DNA of 33,364 nucleotides, taken from the NCBI GenBank assembly GCA_030431485.1, contig JAUIIR010000049.1, positions 1 to 33,364 on the forward strand, read 5' to 3'. Position 1 is the stretch's first letter; every line of letters starts with the position of its first letter. Source of the stretch: Alphaproteobacteria bacterium. GTDB taxonomy: Bacteria > Pseudomonadota > Alphaproteobacteria > Rhodobacterales > Rhodobacteraceae. The notes beneath the pieces are model-generated. The model did no database searches and was not told where the DNA came from. It saw only the letters and a list, made by a program, of their open reading frames with translations. Below are positions 7,470 through 15,399 of this stretch, in pieces. Position numbers and translations under genes: made by a program.

Positions 7470-8003
7470 ATGTCTCGTATTGGTAAACAGCCGGTCGAGC
7501 TGCCCTCGGGTGTCTCTGCATCCGTGTCTGGCCAGACCGTCGAAGTGAAGGGTCCGAAAGGCACCAAAAGCTTCACCGCGACCGACGATGTAACCATCAC
7601 GGTTGAAGACAATGTGATCAAGGTCGATCCGCGCGGCAAGTCCAAGCGTGCTCGTCAGCAGTGGGGCATGTCCCGCACGATGGTGGCGAACCTGGTGCAT
7701 GGCGTGACCAACACCTTCAAGAAAGAACTTGAAATTCAGGGCGTTGGTTACCGTGCTCAGCTTCAGGGCAATGTTCTGAAACTGAACCTGGGCCTGTCGC
7801 ATGACGTTGATTTCCAAATTCCGGACGGTGTGACCGTCACGTGCCCCAAGCAGACAGAGATCGTGATCGAAGGTCACGACGCTCAGCTGGTGGGTCAGGT
7901 GGCTGCCAACATTCGCGACTGGCGTCGTCCCGAGCCTTACAAGGGCAAGGGCATTCGCTACAAAGGCGAATACATCTTCCAGAAAGAAGGCAAGAAGAAG
8001 TAA
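7470..8003 (+). CDS. rplF: 50S ribosomal protein L6
   Basis: A 177-residue L6 with two duplicated alpha/beta domains (about 1-80 and 81-177), near the GTPase-associated centre. It starts [15 protein letters not shown]. The family signature near the C-terminus is [16 protein letters not shown]. An AAGGAGGTC ribosome-binding site precedes it. rplR follows after 12 bp. Confidence 0.98.
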   Translation: MSRIGKQPVELPSGVSASVSGQTVEVKGPKGTKSFTATDDVTITVEDNVIKVDPRGKSKRARQQWGMSRTMVANLVHGVTNTFKKELEIQGVGYRAQLQGNVLKLNLGLSHDVDFQIPDGVTVTCPKQTEIVIEGHDAQLVGQVAANIRDWRRPEPYKGKGIRYKGEYIFQKEGKKK

Positions 8004-8015
8004 GGACGCAAGGAC

Positions 8016-8369
8016 ATGGCTAACAGTAAAAGAGATCTGTTCCAGAAGCGCCGTCTGCGCGTTCGGAACAAACTTCGCAAGGTTAATGCAGGCCGCGTGC
8101 GTCTCAGCGTTCACCGCTCGAACAAGAACATCAGCGTCCAGCTGATCGACGACGTTCAGGGTGTGACACTGGCCGCGGCGTCGACCATGGAAAAAGACCT
8201 CGCAGGCAAGAACAACGTCGAATCCGCCCAGAAGGTCGGCGCGGCGATTGCCGAGCGTGCCAAGAAAGCCGGTATCGAAGAAGCATATTTCGATCGCGGT
8301 GGTTTTCTGTTCCACGGTCGCGTCAAGGCTCTGGCTGACGCAGCCCGCGAAGGCGGTCTGAAGATCTAA
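8016..8369 (+). CDS. rplR: 50S ribosomal protein L18
   Basis: A 117-residue L18, a 5S rRNA-binding protein of the central protuberance. It has the usual [19 protein letters not shown] core and the C-terminus [23 protein letters not shown]. The start is preceded by GGACGCAAGGAC. It is followed by an unusually long, hairpin-rich gap of 166 bp before rpsE. Confidence 0.98.
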   Translation: MANSKRDLFQKRRLRVRNKLRKVNAGRVRLSVHRSNKNISVQLIDDVQGVTLAAASTMEKDLAGKNNVESAQKVGAAIAERAKKAGIEEAYFDRGGFLFHGRVKALADAAREGGLKI

Positions 8370-8375
8370 GCGATT

Positions 8376-8398
8376 GGTGCGTGCAAGCACGCATCCGA
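8376..8398. repeat. Dispersed GGTGCGTG repeat, copy 3
   Basis: GGTGCGTGCAAGCACGCATC, a 9-bp stem with an AA loop, followed by CGACAAG. It lies 6 bp after the rplR stop and belongs to the same family as the copies at 568, 3504 and 17490. Confidence 0.55.
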
Positions 8399-8405
8399 CA
8401 AGTTT

Positions 8406-8433
8406 CGTGGGCCGGGCTTTTGCCCGGCACACG
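8406..8433 (+). terminator. Terminator-like hairpin between rplR and rpsE
   Basis: CGTG-G-GCCGGGC, a TTTT loop, then GCCCGGC-A-CACG forms an 11-bp stem with one mismatch, directly followed by TTTTG. This could partly terminate transcription inside the spc block or act as an attenuator. Further hairpins follow at 8440-8458 (7-bp perfect stem) and 8503-8515 (5-bp stem). Confidence 0.5.
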
Positions 8434-8535
8434 TTTTGCGGAAGGGCCCACCCCTTCCCGATGATCCGGGAGCTCCGAAAGGCTCACCTGGATTGGACAA
8501 ACGGGCCAACGGCCCACAGCACAAAGGATGCCTAA

Positions 8536-9120
8536 ATGGCAGAACGTGAAAACAATCGTCGTGGCAACCGCCGCGACCGTGAAGAGCAGGCACCGGAATT
8601 CGCGGATCGTCTGGTCGCAATCAACCGGGTGTCCAAGACCGTTAAGGGTGGTAAGCGTTTCGGCTTCGCCGCGCTTGTCGTTGTGGGCGACCAGAAAGGC
8701 CGCGTCGGCTTTGGCAAAGGTAAGGCCAAAGAGGTCCCCGAGGCCATCCGCAAGGCAACCGAGCAAGCAAAGCGCAAGATGATCCGCGTGCCGCTGCGCG
8801 AAGGCCGCACGCTGCACCACGACATCGAAGGCCGTCACGGCGCTGGTAAAGTCGTCATGCGCACCGCACCGACCGGTACTGGTATCATCGCGGGTGGTCC
8901 GATGCGTGCCGTGTTCGAAATGCTGGGTGTTCAGGACGTTGTCGCCAAGTCGATTGGTTCGCAGAACCCCTACAACATGATCCGCGCCACGCTGGACGGT
9001 CTGTCCAAAGAAGCAAGCCCGCGCTCCGTCGCGCAGCGTCGTGGCAAGAAAGTGGCTGACATCCTGCCCAAGCGTGAAGACGCCCCGCAGGAAAGCGCCC
9101 AAGTCGCTGAGGAGGCCTGA
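8536..9120 (+). CDS. rpsE: 30S ribosomal protein S5
   Basis: A 194-residue S5 involved in decoding accuracy. The N-terminal double-stranded RNA-binding-like domain spans about residues 20-85 ([21 protein letters not shown]...[15 protein letters not shown]). The C-terminal domain contains [20 protein letters not shown]. The N- and C-terminal tails are longer than in E. coli, as in other alphaproteobacteria. It is separated from rplR by structured DNA and followed after 5 bp by rpmD. Confidence 0.98.
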   Translation: MAERENNRRGNRRDREEQAPEFADRLVAINRVSKTVKGGKRFGFAALVVVGDQKGRVGFGKGKAKEVPEAIRKATEQAKRKMIRVPLREGRTLHHDIEGRHGAGKVVMRTAPTGTGIIAGGPMRAVFEMLGVQDVVAKSIGSQNPYNMIRATLDGLSKEASPRSVAQRRGKKVADILPKREDAPQESAQVAEEA

Positions 9121-9125
9121 TCGAG

Positions 9126-9314
9126 ATGGCTAAGACAATCGTTGTTAAGCAGGTCGGTTCCCCGATCCGTCGCCCCGGCATCCAGCGTCAGACGCTGATC
9201 GGTCTGGGCCTGAACAAGATGCACAAGACCCGTGAGCTTGAAGACACACCGGCCATCCGTGGCATGGTGCGCAAGGTCTCTCACATGGTCGAGATCATCG
9301 AAGAGCGCGGCTAA
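9126..9314 (+). CDS. rpmD: 50S ribosomal protein L30
   Basis: A 62-residue L30 of normal size ([19 protein letters not shown]...[24 protein letters not shown]). It is the last gene of this ribosomal block: a strong terminator follows instead of rplO, which resumes 1065 bp downstream after inserted DNA. Confidence 0.97.
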   Translation: MAKTIVVKQVGSPIRRPGIQRQTLIGLGLNKMHKTRELEDTPAIRGMVRKVSHMVEIIEERG

Positions 9315-9339
9315 GCCATACTCTCTTACAGTTTGAAAC

Positions 9340-9371
9340 GCCCGTCGGTCCAAACCGGCGGGCGTTTTTTG
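9340..9371 (+). terminator. Intrinsic terminator after rpmD
   Basis: GCCCGTCGGT, a CCAA loop and ACCGGCGGGC form a 10-bp stem with one U-G pair, followed by GTTTTTT. This is a textbook rho-independent terminator closing the rpmC-rpmD block. Confidence 0.9.
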
Positions 9372-9411
9372 TTTCGTCCGGCTGCAGGCGCGGAGTCCTC
9401 GCGTTACCCGA

Positions 9412-9621
9412 TCACCGGACAGCCTGCGTGATGGGAAGCGTAACAGTCAGTTCGCTGATGGTCTTGGTCGTCACATAAAGGATGTAGGTGGCTCCAGGCA
9501 GGCCCTCGATCCTTGCGACTACTCGACCATCAAGCGGTCAACCGAAGACCAGCATCGTTTCGGGTGCGCAATGGGGATGCGCGACAGTCAGCAAGAGGAC
9601 CAGAGCGATGGCGTGGCTCAT
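9412..9621 (-). pseudogene. Small secreted-protein gene with in-frame TGA
   Basis: Read on the minus strand from ATG at 9619-9621, the frame gives a signal-peptide-like start (SHAIALVLLLTVAHPHCAPE) and meets TGA at 9538-9540, after 27 codons. It then stays open in the same frame for another 41 codons (including RIEGLPGATYILYVTTKT and ELTVTLPITQAVR) to a TGA at 9412-9414. The continuation looks protein-like, so I read this as one gene of about 69 residues with a nonsense mutation. It may instead be non-coding, or the product may be a short peptide. I do not recognise the family. The 9622-9761 stretch holds nothing else I can support. Confidence 0.35.
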
Positions 9622-9761
9622 GTACTAGACAGAATTATCAGGCCCGAATAGATTTCTGTGAGGAAAAACAGACCATCCCGCTGGGCAAACCCGCGATCCC
9701 GTCCGCGTAGAAGCCGGACCGGACAGGTTGGCCATCCGGTTCTGACAGGGGAATATGGAAC

Positions 9762-10241
9762 ATGGCTGAATTGTGGATGGACGTGCCGCTCACTCCGCAG
9801 ACCAAGAGCAATGGCTGTTGGCATGCCTGCATCAGAATGATCAAGGCTTTTGCCGGGGAAAACGTCAAGTTGGGGGCGCAGAAAACCGCAGCCCTGCAAA
9901 AAGCCTGGGACACCAATGCCGGTACCCGCGATTATACTGGTCTCGCCCGGGCAGAGGGGTTCGTCTTGCTTTCATACGAGCGTCCAAAATACACATGTGA
10001 CTTGCTGCTCGCCGTATTGAAAAAATTCGGTCCGCTTTGGACCAACACAACTGATGGGGCGACCTTTCAACATGCGGTGGTCATCTGCGGGGTAACCAAC
10101 GCGACGGGTGAGGACAGGGTCTTCATCAACGACCCGTGGCCGATCAATGGTGGCACGTCAACCATGTGGCCCCTTGAACAACTCAATGCGCTGGCGCCCA
10201 GATCGTCTCAGATGTATTATCCTCCGAACGCCGCATCATGA
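9762..10241 (+). CDS. Papain-like cysteine peptidase (C39/C70-type fold)
   Basis: A 159-residue protein matching the small papain-like peptidase pattern (Peptidase_C39_2 / AvrRpt2-like C70). Gln13 lies in [12 protein letters not shown] as the likely oxyanion residue, and the nucleophile is Cys19, followed by Trp20. The catalytic His104 is in [10 protein letters not shown], and Asn123/Asp124 in VFINDPWP completes the triad. I see no signal peptide or membrane segment, so it is probably cytosolic or exported by an unknown route. The substrate is unknown. It lies between rpmD and rplO, 52 bp after a terminator-separated block and divergent from the broken secreted-protein gene. GGGGAA precedes the start. 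Function by fold only. Confidence 0.7.
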   Translation: MAELWMDVPLTPQTKSNGCWHACIRMIKAFAGENVKLGAQKTAALQKAWDTNAGTRDYTGLARAEGFVLLSYERPKYTCDLLLAVLKKFGPLWTNTTDGATFQHAVVICGVTNATGEDRVFINDPWPINGGTSTMWPLEQLNALAPRSSQMYYPPNAAS

Positions 10242-10254
10242 GCGCCGTGCCCCC

Positions 10255-10283
10255 TTGATCCGGCATCGGCAACCCTCTATACG
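10255..10283 (+). promoter_or_regulatory. Probable promoter for rplO-secY-adk
   Basis: TTGATC (10255-10260), a 17-bp spacer and TATACG (10278-10283). It lies just after the peptidase gene and about 95 bp upstream of rplO, where a new start is needed because a terminator follows rpmD. Confidence 0.6.
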
Positions 10284-10378
10284 CCCCCGGTGGCCCGAGG
10301 GTCACTGAGTCTGAAAACAAGAAAAGCCGCGTTCGTCCCACATCGCTTCGGGGGCGTTTCCGGCAAAGGAGAAGCGAT

Positions 10379-10852
10379 ATGAAACTGCATGAACTGCGCG
10401 ACAATCCCGGCGCAACCAAGCGCAAAAAGCGCGTTGGCCGTGGTCCGGGTTCCGGCCTTGGTAAAATGGGTGGCCGTGGTATCAAAGGTCAGAAGTCCCG
10501 TTCGGGTGTGGCCATTGCCGGCTACGAAGGCGGCCAGATGCCGCTCTACCAGCGCCTGCCGAAGCGTGGCTTCAACAAGCCGAACCGCAAGTCGTTCGCC
10601 GTTGTGAACCTCGGCCTGATCCAGAAATTCGTCGACGCTGGCAAGCTTGACGCGAAAGGCACCATTGACGAGGACGCATTGGTCGCCTCCGGTCTGGTCC
10701 GCCGCAAATTGGACGGCATCCGCGTGCTCGCCAAGGGCGACATCACGGCGAAAGTGACTCTGAACGTCACCGGCGCTTCGAAATCGGCTATCGAGGCGGT
10801 TGAGAAGGCAGGTGGCTCGCTGACGGTCACAACCGCGCAGGCCGCTGAATAA
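10379..10852 (+). CDS. rplO: 50S ribosomal protein L15
   Basis: A 157-residue L15 starting [22 protein letters not shown]. The N-terminal extended basic region ([22 protein letters not shown]) penetrates 23S rRNA. The globular C-terminal domain spans about 75-157 ([31 protein letters not shown]). It is preceded by AAAGGAGAAGCGAT and is the first gene of the block containing secY and adk, as in the classical spc operon end. Confidence 0.98.
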   Translation: MKLHELRDNPGATKRKKRVGRGPGSGLGKMGGRGIKGQKSRSGVAIAGYEGGQMPLYQRLPKRGFNKPNRKSFAVVNLGLIQKFVDAGKLDAKGTIDEDALVASGLVRRKLDGIRVLAKGDITAKVTLNVTGASKSAIEAVEKAGGSLTVTTAQAAE

Positions 10853-10902
10853 GAGGTTGTGAGCGGCCCCTGCGCCGCTTACATAGCCTCCAGAGCTTTC
10901 CA

Positions 10903-10937
10903 AACGCCGCCTGAGCCGGACCGCTCATGGCGGCGTT
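10903..10937 (+). promoter_or_regulatory. Strong hairpin just upstream of secY
   Basis: AACGCCGCC-TGAGC (10903-10916) pairs with GCTCA-T-GGCGGCGTT (10923-10937): 14 base pairs with one bulged T and a 6-nt CGGACC loop, 19 nt before the secY ATG. No T run follows. A smaller hairpin, AGCGGC/GCCGCT, lies at 10862-10879. It may tune SecY translation or mark an mRNA processing site between rplO and secY. Confidence 0.5.
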
Positions 10938-10956
10938 CATCATAAAAGAGACCCGC

Positions 10957-12321
10957 ATGGTATCAGCAGCAGAACAAATGGCCGCGAATACAAGCTGGGC
11001 TGCGCTCGGCAAAGCGACCGATTTGCGCAACCGTATTTTGTTTACGCTTGGCCTTCTGATCGTTTACCGCATCGGCACCTTCATTCCCGTCCCGGGGATC
11101 GACGGCATCGCCCTGCGCGAATTCATGGAGCAGGCGCAGCAGGGGATCGGGGGCATCCTGACGATGTTCACCGGCGGCGCTCTTGGCCGTATGGGTATCT
11201 TCGCCCTTGGCATCATGCCCTATATTTCGGCCTCGATCATTGTTCAGCTTCTGGCGTCGATGGTTCCGTCGCTTGAGCAATTGAAGAAAGAGGGTGAGCA
11301 AGGCCGCAAGAAGATCGCGCAATATACGCGCTACGGCACTGTTTTCCTTGCCACTTTCCAGGCCTATGGCCTTGCCGTCAGCCTTGAGGCAGGCGATCTT
11401 GTTACCGATCCCGGCTGGTTCTTCCGTGCGTCCTGCGTGATCACCCTTGTGGGTGGTACCATGTTCCTGATGTGGCTGGGTGAGCAGATCACCGCGCGTG
11501 GCGTTGGTAACGGTATCTCGCTCATCATCTTCGTCGGCATCATCGCCGAGGTTCCCGCCGCTCTGGCGCAGTTCTTCGCCTCGGGTCGTTCCGGCGCCAT
11601 CAGCCCTGCCGTGATCGTGGGGGTGATCCTCATGGTCATTGCCGTGATCATGCTTGTGGTCTTCATGGAGCGGGCGCTGAGGAAGATCACCATCCAGTAT
11701 CCCCGTCGTCAGATGGGCATGAAAATCGCAGAGGCGCAGAACAGCCACCTGCCGGTCAAGGTCAATCCATCGGGTGTGATCCCGGCGATCTTCGCCAGCT
11801 CGCTGTTGCTGCTGCCGACCACGATCAGTACCTTCAGCGGTCAGCAAACCGGCCCGGTGATGTCGACGATCCTTGCCTATTTCGGGCCGGGTCAGCCGTT
11901 GTACCTGCTGTTCTTCGGGGCGATGATCGTCTTCTTTGCCTACTTCTACACCTTCAATGTGTCGTTCAAGGTGGACGATGTCGCTGATAACCTGAAAAAT
12001 CAGAATGGCTTTGTGCCGGGTATCCGTCCGGGCAAGAAAACCGCTGAATACCTCGAATACGTGGTCAACCGCGTGCTGGTCCTCGGCTCGGCTTACCTGA
12101 CGGCGGTCTGTCTTCTGCCAGAGATCCTGCGCGGACAGTTTGCGATACCGTTCTACTTCGGAGGCACATCTGTTCTGATTGTGGTGTCCGTGACGATGGA
12201 CACAATCCAGCAGGTTCAAAGCCACCTGCTTGCGCATCAATACGAAGGTCTTATTCAAAAATCGCAATTGCGCGGCAAGGGTAAGTCCAAATCAAAAAGA
12301 CGGAGCCCGGCGCGCCGATGA
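10957..12321 (+). CDS. secY: Preprotein translocase subunit SecY
   Basis: A 454-residue SecY, the central channel of the Sec translocon. Ten hydrophobic segments can be traced, starting with [20 protein letters not shown] at about residue 27. Family motifs such as [15 protein letters not shown] and the cytosolic loop with [13 protein letters not shown] are intact. I chose the ATG at 10957 ([14 protein letters not shown]), the usual roseobacter start. An in-frame ATG at 10927 lies inside the upstream hairpin. The C-terminus is very basic ([14 protein letters not shown]). The stop overlaps adk by 4 bp. Confidence 0.97.
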   Translation: MVSAAEQMAANTSWAALGKATDLRNRILFTLGLLIVYRIGTFIPVPGIDGIALREFMEQAQQGIGGILTMFTGGALGRMGIFALGIMPYISASIIVQLLASMVPSLEQLKKEGEQGRKKIAQYTRYGTVFLATFQAYGLAVSLEAGDLVTDPGWFFRASCVITLVGGTMFLMWLGEQITARGVGNGISLIIFVGIIAEVPAALAQFFASGRSGAISPAVIVGVILMVIAVIMLVVFMERALRKITIQYPRRQMGMKIAEAQNSHLPVKVNPSGVIPAIFASSLLLLPTTISTFSGQQTGPVMSTILAYFGPGQPLYLLFFGAMIVFFAYFYTFNVSFKVDDVADNLKNQNGFVPGIRPGKKTAEYLEYVVNRVLVLGSAYLTAVCLLPEILRGQFAIPFYFGGTSVLIVVSVTMDTIQQVQSHLLAHQYEGLIQKSQLRGKGKSKSKRRSPARR

Positions 12322-12962
12322 ACATCATACTATTGGGCCCGCCGGGTGCGGGCAAAGGCACACAGGCGCGGTTCCTTTGTGACGAACGTGACATGATCCA
12401 ACTTTCGACCGGCGACATGCTGCGCGAGGCAAAGGACAGTGGCACGGAAATGGGCAAGATCGTCGCCGACGTGATGGCCCGGGGTGAGTTGGTTACGGAC
12501 GAGATCGTGATTGGACTGATTCGCGAAAAGCTCAAAGGCGACAAGCAGGGTGGCTTCATCTTCGACGGCTTCCCGCGCACTCTGGCCCAGGCGGATGCTC
12601 TGGGCGAGTTGTTGGCCGAAGAGGGCGAGACCCTCGATGCCGTGATTGAGATGCAGGTGGATGACAATGCGCTGGTCGCGCGCATCACAGCACGGTCCAC
12701 CTGTGGGTCCTGCGGTGAGGTGTATAACGACAACACCAAACCAATCCCGGCAGACGGCAAATGCACCAATTGCGGCGGCACCGAATTCAAGCGCCGTGCG
12801 GACGACAACGAGGAAAGCCTCAAGCAGCGTCTGATGGAGTATTACAAAAAGACCTCGCCGCTGATTGGCTACTACTATGCCAAGGGTCAGCTGTCCTCGG
12901 TTGATAGTTTGGGCGAAATGTCCGCCGTGAAAGCGGACATTGCCAAGGTGCTCGACGCCTAA
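12318..12962 (+). CDS. adk: Adenylate kinase, zinc-binding long form
   Basis: A 214-residue adenylate kinase converting AMP and ATP to two ADP. The P-loop GPPGAGKGT is at residues 7-15. The substrate-contacting DGFPRT is at about 83-88. The LID domain carries a four-cysteine zinc site at Cys129, Cys132, Cys149 and Cys152. Its start overlaps the secY stop (ATGA), the usual secY-adk arrangement. Its stop overlaps the stop of the convergent lipoprotein gene by two bases, leaving no room for a dedicated terminator. Confidence 0.98.
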   Translation: MNIILLGPPGAGKGTQARFLCDERDMIQLSTGDMLREAKDSGTEMGKIVADVMARGELVTDEIVIGLIREKLKGDKQGGFIFDGFPRTLAQADALGELLAEEGETLDAVIEMQVDDNALVARITARSTCGSCGEVYNDNTKPIPADGKCTNCGGTEFKRRADDNEESLKQRLMEYYKKTSPLIGYYYAKGQLSSVDSLGEMSAVKADIAKVLDA

Positions 12963-13495
12963 TCACACAGATCAGATGCTCCCGCGCTGCGGGCCACCTC
13001 AAGCGCGTCGCTGATGGGGGCATCTTCGATAACAGCCGCCAGCGGCGCCTCGGCATCGGTGGCGACATAGACTGAAAAGGTCGCGTCGGGTTCTGGGCCA
13101 GACCCGGTTTTGCAGGCCGCCACCGCAATCGAAAACGTTCCGTTCGTTGCCTTTGGCGCGTCTGTTTCCCAGTCATTGAATTTGTCGCGCAACAGGATGT
13201 AGTCTGCCCTGTCCTTTGGATCGAGACGGAAGAGCAAAAGCCCTTGTGCGGTTTCCAATCGTTCCAGAACAAACTCCCCGGAGTCGCGTTGACCCGTGTC
13301 TGATCGCTCTGCTGCAAAGGTCAGCACAGCGCCATCCGCAGGGATGGTTACCCCCATTGGCAGGTCTACGGCAGCGCGAATTCCCGTCGGATCGGCGGTC
13401 AATGGCGAAAGTTGGGACAGGGCCAGCATGTTGCCCGGGTTGACGGACGCGCACCCGGCAAGGGCGAGGGTGGCGAAAATGGATGTAAAGCGCAT
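12959..13495 (-). CDS. Putative lipoprotein, function unknown
   Basis: A 178-residue predicted lipoprotein. The N-terminus [15 protein letters not shown] has a lipobox ending in Cys15, followed by Ala, which by enterobacterial rules favours the outer membrane. The rest is soluble and beta-rich by eye ([32 protein letters not shown]), ending in Cys-Asp. I chose the ATG at 13495 because it places a signal peptide at the N-terminus. A longer frame to 13582 would hide it. It is convergent with adk and divergent from the DUF2975 gene, sharing a short AT-rich promoter region. I do not recognise a named family. Confidence 0.7.
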   Translation of the reverse strand: MRFTSIFATLALAGCASVNPGNMLALSQLSPLTADPTGIRAAVDLPMGVTIPADGAVLTFAAERSDTGQRDSGEFVLERLETAQGLLLFRLDPKDRADYILLRDKFNDWETDAPKATNGTFSIAVAACKTGSGPEPDATFSVYVATDAEAPLAAVIEDAPISDALEVARSAGASDLCD

Positions 13496-13521
13496 AAATA
13501 TGTCCTTGATTCGTGTAAAAA

Positions 13522-13538
13522 TTATCGAAAAACGATAA
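13522..13538. promoter_or_regulatory. Palindromic operator candidate TTATCG-N5-CGATAA
   Basis: TTATCGAAAAACGATAA is a perfect inverted repeat with 6-bp arms, in the 68-bp AT-rich gap between the lipoprotein gene and the DUF2975 gene. An additional half-site, TTCGAT, lies at 13544-13549. The natural candidate for binding is the small XRE regulator encoded two genes downstream. Confidence 0.5.
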
Positions 13539-13563
13539 AAATATTCGATGCAAGGAGTAAGAA

Positions 13564-14085
13564 ATGCGTCCCACTCTGCCAACGGTTCTATACTTCGGCA
13601 CCTGGACGGCCCTGCTGGCGGCTCCGGTGCTATTGGTTGCGCTGGTCGTCATGGGGCAGTTTTCGCCAGATGCGGTGCGGGAGGCCTTTCCCAAGGTCCC
13701 GGTGTCTGACGTGCAAAGCGACGATCAGATCATCTGTGCCGGGGTTGTCGGTCTGATTCCTTGGGCGATCGGGGCTTGGGTGCTGTTTCGGATGCAGGCC
13801 TTGTTCGCACTCTACCGTGACAACCGCGCTTTGACGATCGAGGCCGCGCGGATCATCCGTAATCTCGGGGCGGGGCTGGTGCTCATCGCTGTGGCGCAGG
13901 TGGTCACGCGGACAGTGCAGATCCTGATGCTCACCTCGGCCAATGCCGATGGCGAACGGATGCTGGCGATTCAATTCGGATTTGCTCAGATTGGTTTTAT
14001 TCTGGCGGCAGGGCTTATGGTGGTGATCGGCCGCAGTATGGTCGAGGCCGCTCGCGCCGTGGACGACATGCGCGGGTTCGTCTGA
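13564..14085 (+). CDS. DUF2975-type membrane protein
   Basis: A 173-residue integral membrane protein with four hydrophobic segments (about 8-30, 57-78, 98-120 and 132-153). This matches the DUF2975 family, usually encoded next to a short Cro/C1-type regulator (as in the Bacillus YoaS/YozG pair). The family's function is unknown; a membrane partner controlling the regulator is a plausible model. The start is preceded by CAAGGAGTAAGAA. The stop overlaps the next start by one base (TGATG). It lies in the cargo island between adk and rpsM. Confidence 0.72.
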   Translation: MRPTLPTVLYFGTWTALLAAPVLLVALVVMGQFSPDAVREAFPKVPVSDVQSDDQIICAGVVGLIPWAIGAWVLFRMQALFALYRDNRALTIEAARIIRNLGAGLVLIAVAQVVTRTVQILMLTSANADGERMLAIQFGFAQIGFILAAGLMVVIGRSMVEAARAVDDMRGFV

Positions 14086-14306
14086 TGGAGATCATTGTCC
14101 GGCTCGATGTGATGCTGGCGCATCGCAAGATGAAGGCGCGGGATCTGGCAGAACAGATCGGCATCTCGGAACAGAATGTCAGCCTCTTGCGTACCGGTAA
14201 GGTCAAGGGTATCCGGTTCCATACGCTTGCGCGGATCTGCGAGGTTCTGCAGTGCCAACCGGGTGATATCCTCGAAGCGGCGCCGCTTGTGGATAAAGAT
14301 CTCTGA
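14085..14306 (+). CDS. Small XRE-family regulator, partner of DUF2975
   Basis: A 73-residue protein that is almost entirely a Cro/C1-type helix-turn-helix: AHRKMKARDLAEQIGISEQN at about 11-30 (helices 1-3), then LLRTGKVKGIRFHTLARICE and CQPGDILE. This is the YozG-like single-domain type. It is translationally coupled to the DUF2975 gene and probably regulates the pair through the palindrome at 13522-13538. It ends 17 bp before the promoter of the rpsM block. Confidence 0.82.
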   Translation: MEIIVRLDVMLAHRKMKARDLAEQIGISEQNVSLLRTGKVKGIRFHTLARICEVLQCQPGDILEAAPLVDKDL

Positions 14307-14322
14307 GGCGGGTTCTGCACCC

Positions 14323-14351
14323 TTGACGTCCTCGCCAATCACTCCTATCTA
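14323..14351 (+). promoter_or_regulatory. Probable promoter of the rpsM-rpsK-rpoA-rplQ block
   Basis: TTGACG (14323-14328), a 17-bp spacer and TATCTA (14346-14351). The leader to rpsM would be about 150 nt. It follows the XRE gene directly. Confidence 0.65.
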
Positions 14352-14507
14352 CCGCCATCTCTTAAACGAGAATCACCGTCGCAGCGCGGGTCGCGCCCGT
14401 CTGCGGATCACCTGATCAGCTGAAGGCCCCAAGGATAAAACCGACGGGCCTTATGTTGTGAAAAAAGGGTCTGGAGCTACGGACCCGCAACGAAAAGGAA
14501 GTCCTAC

Positions 14508-14876
14508 GTGGCACGTATTGCTGGCGTGAACATCCCCACAGGGAAGCGTGTTCCAATCGCCCTCACCTATATCACCGGTATTGGCCATACCTCCGCAAAA
14601 GCAATTTGCGAAGCGGTCAACATCGACGTCACCCGCCGTGTTAATGAGCTGAGCGATGCAGAAGTGCTCGCCATTCGTGAACACATCGATGCGAACTACA
14701 CTGTCGAAGGCGACCTGCGCCGCGAAGTGCAGATGAACATCAAGCGCCTGATGGACCTCGGCTGCTACCGCGGCCTGCGCCATCGTCGCAACCTTCCGGT
14801 GCGAGGTCAGCGGACCCACACCAACGCTCGTACCCGCAAAGGCCCTGCAAAGGCCATTGCCGGTAAGAAGAAATAA
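14508..14876 (+). CDS. rpsM: 30S ribosomal protein S13
   Basis: A 122-residue S13 of the 30S head, contacting the 50S and the P-site tRNA. It starts [21 protein letters not shown]. The C-terminal basic region, with [20 protein letters not shown], is intact. The start of this block corresponds to the classical alpha operon. rpsK follows after 15 bp with AAGGGAGGG upstream. Confidence 0.98.
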   Translation: MARIAGVNIPTGKRVPIALTYITGIGHTSAKAICEAVNIDVTRRVNELSDAEVLAIREHIDANYTVEGDLRREVQMNIKRLMDLGCYRGLRHRRNLPVRGQRTHTNARTRKGPAKAIAGKKK

Positions 14877-14891
14877 GGGAGGGCTGCACCA

Positions 14892-15284
14892 ATGGCACGT
14901 GATACCCGTCGCGGAGGCAAGAAGAAGGTCTCCAAGAACATCGCAGCTGGCGTCGCACATGTGAACTCCAGCTTCAACAACACCAAGATCCTGATCTCCG
15001 ATGTGCAGGGTAACGCGATCTCCTGGTCGTCTGCCGGCACAATGGGCTTCAAAGGCTCGCGGAAATCCACACCCTACGCTGCTCAGCTGGCTGCCGAGGA
15101 TGCGGGCCGTAAGGCACAGGAACATGGCGTCAAGACGCTCGAAGTCGAAGTGCAAGGCCCCGGTTCGGGTCGTGAATCGGCTCTGCGCGCGCTGGCCGCT
15201 GTCGGATTCAACATCACCTCGATCCGTGATGTCACCCCGATCGCGCACAATGGCTGCCGCCCGCCGAAGCGCCGCCGCGTCTAA
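14892..15284 (+). CDS. rpsK: 30S ribosomal protein S11
   Basis: A 130-residue S11 of the platform, with [21 protein letters not shown] in the core and the C-terminal [12 protein letters not shown] typical of the family. The length is normal. A hairpin lies between it and rpoA. Note that the rpsD gene of the E. coli alpha operon is absent here between rpsK and rpoA, as is usual in alphaproteobacteria. Confidence 0.98.
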   Translation: MARDTRRGGKKKVSKNIAAGVAHVNSSFNNTKILISDVQGNAISWSSAGTMGFKGSRKSTPYAAQLAAEDAGRKAQEHGVKTLEVEVQGPGSGRESALRALAAVGFNITSIRDVTPIAHNGCRPPKRRRV

Positions 15285-15307
15285 AAGCGAACAACACAAT
15301 GGCATGG

Positions 15308-15325
15308 CCCCACCATTTGGTGGGG
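15308..15325 (+). promoter_or_regulatory. Hairpin between rpsK and rpoA
   Basis: CCCCACCA-TT-TGGTGGGG is a perfect 8-bp stem followed by only TTGTG. It is too T-poor for a strong terminator and may attenuate or process the transcript ahead of rpoA. Confidence 0.4.
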
Positions 15326-15399
15326 TTGTGCCTTCGTCATTTTAACCTCGGGCGTTTCTGCCATTTGGACATGGGGCAGAGACAAGAATGGAGGGACGC

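Noticed and set aside
8493..8535. A promoter for rpsE starting from TTGGAC
   Set aside because: No acceptable -10 sequence lies 16-18 bp downstream, and the region is occupied by hairpins.
9538..9540. In-frame TGA as a selenocysteine codon
   Set aside because: No SECIS-like element is evident directly after it, and the protein is not a known selenoprotein type. A nonsense mutation is simpler.
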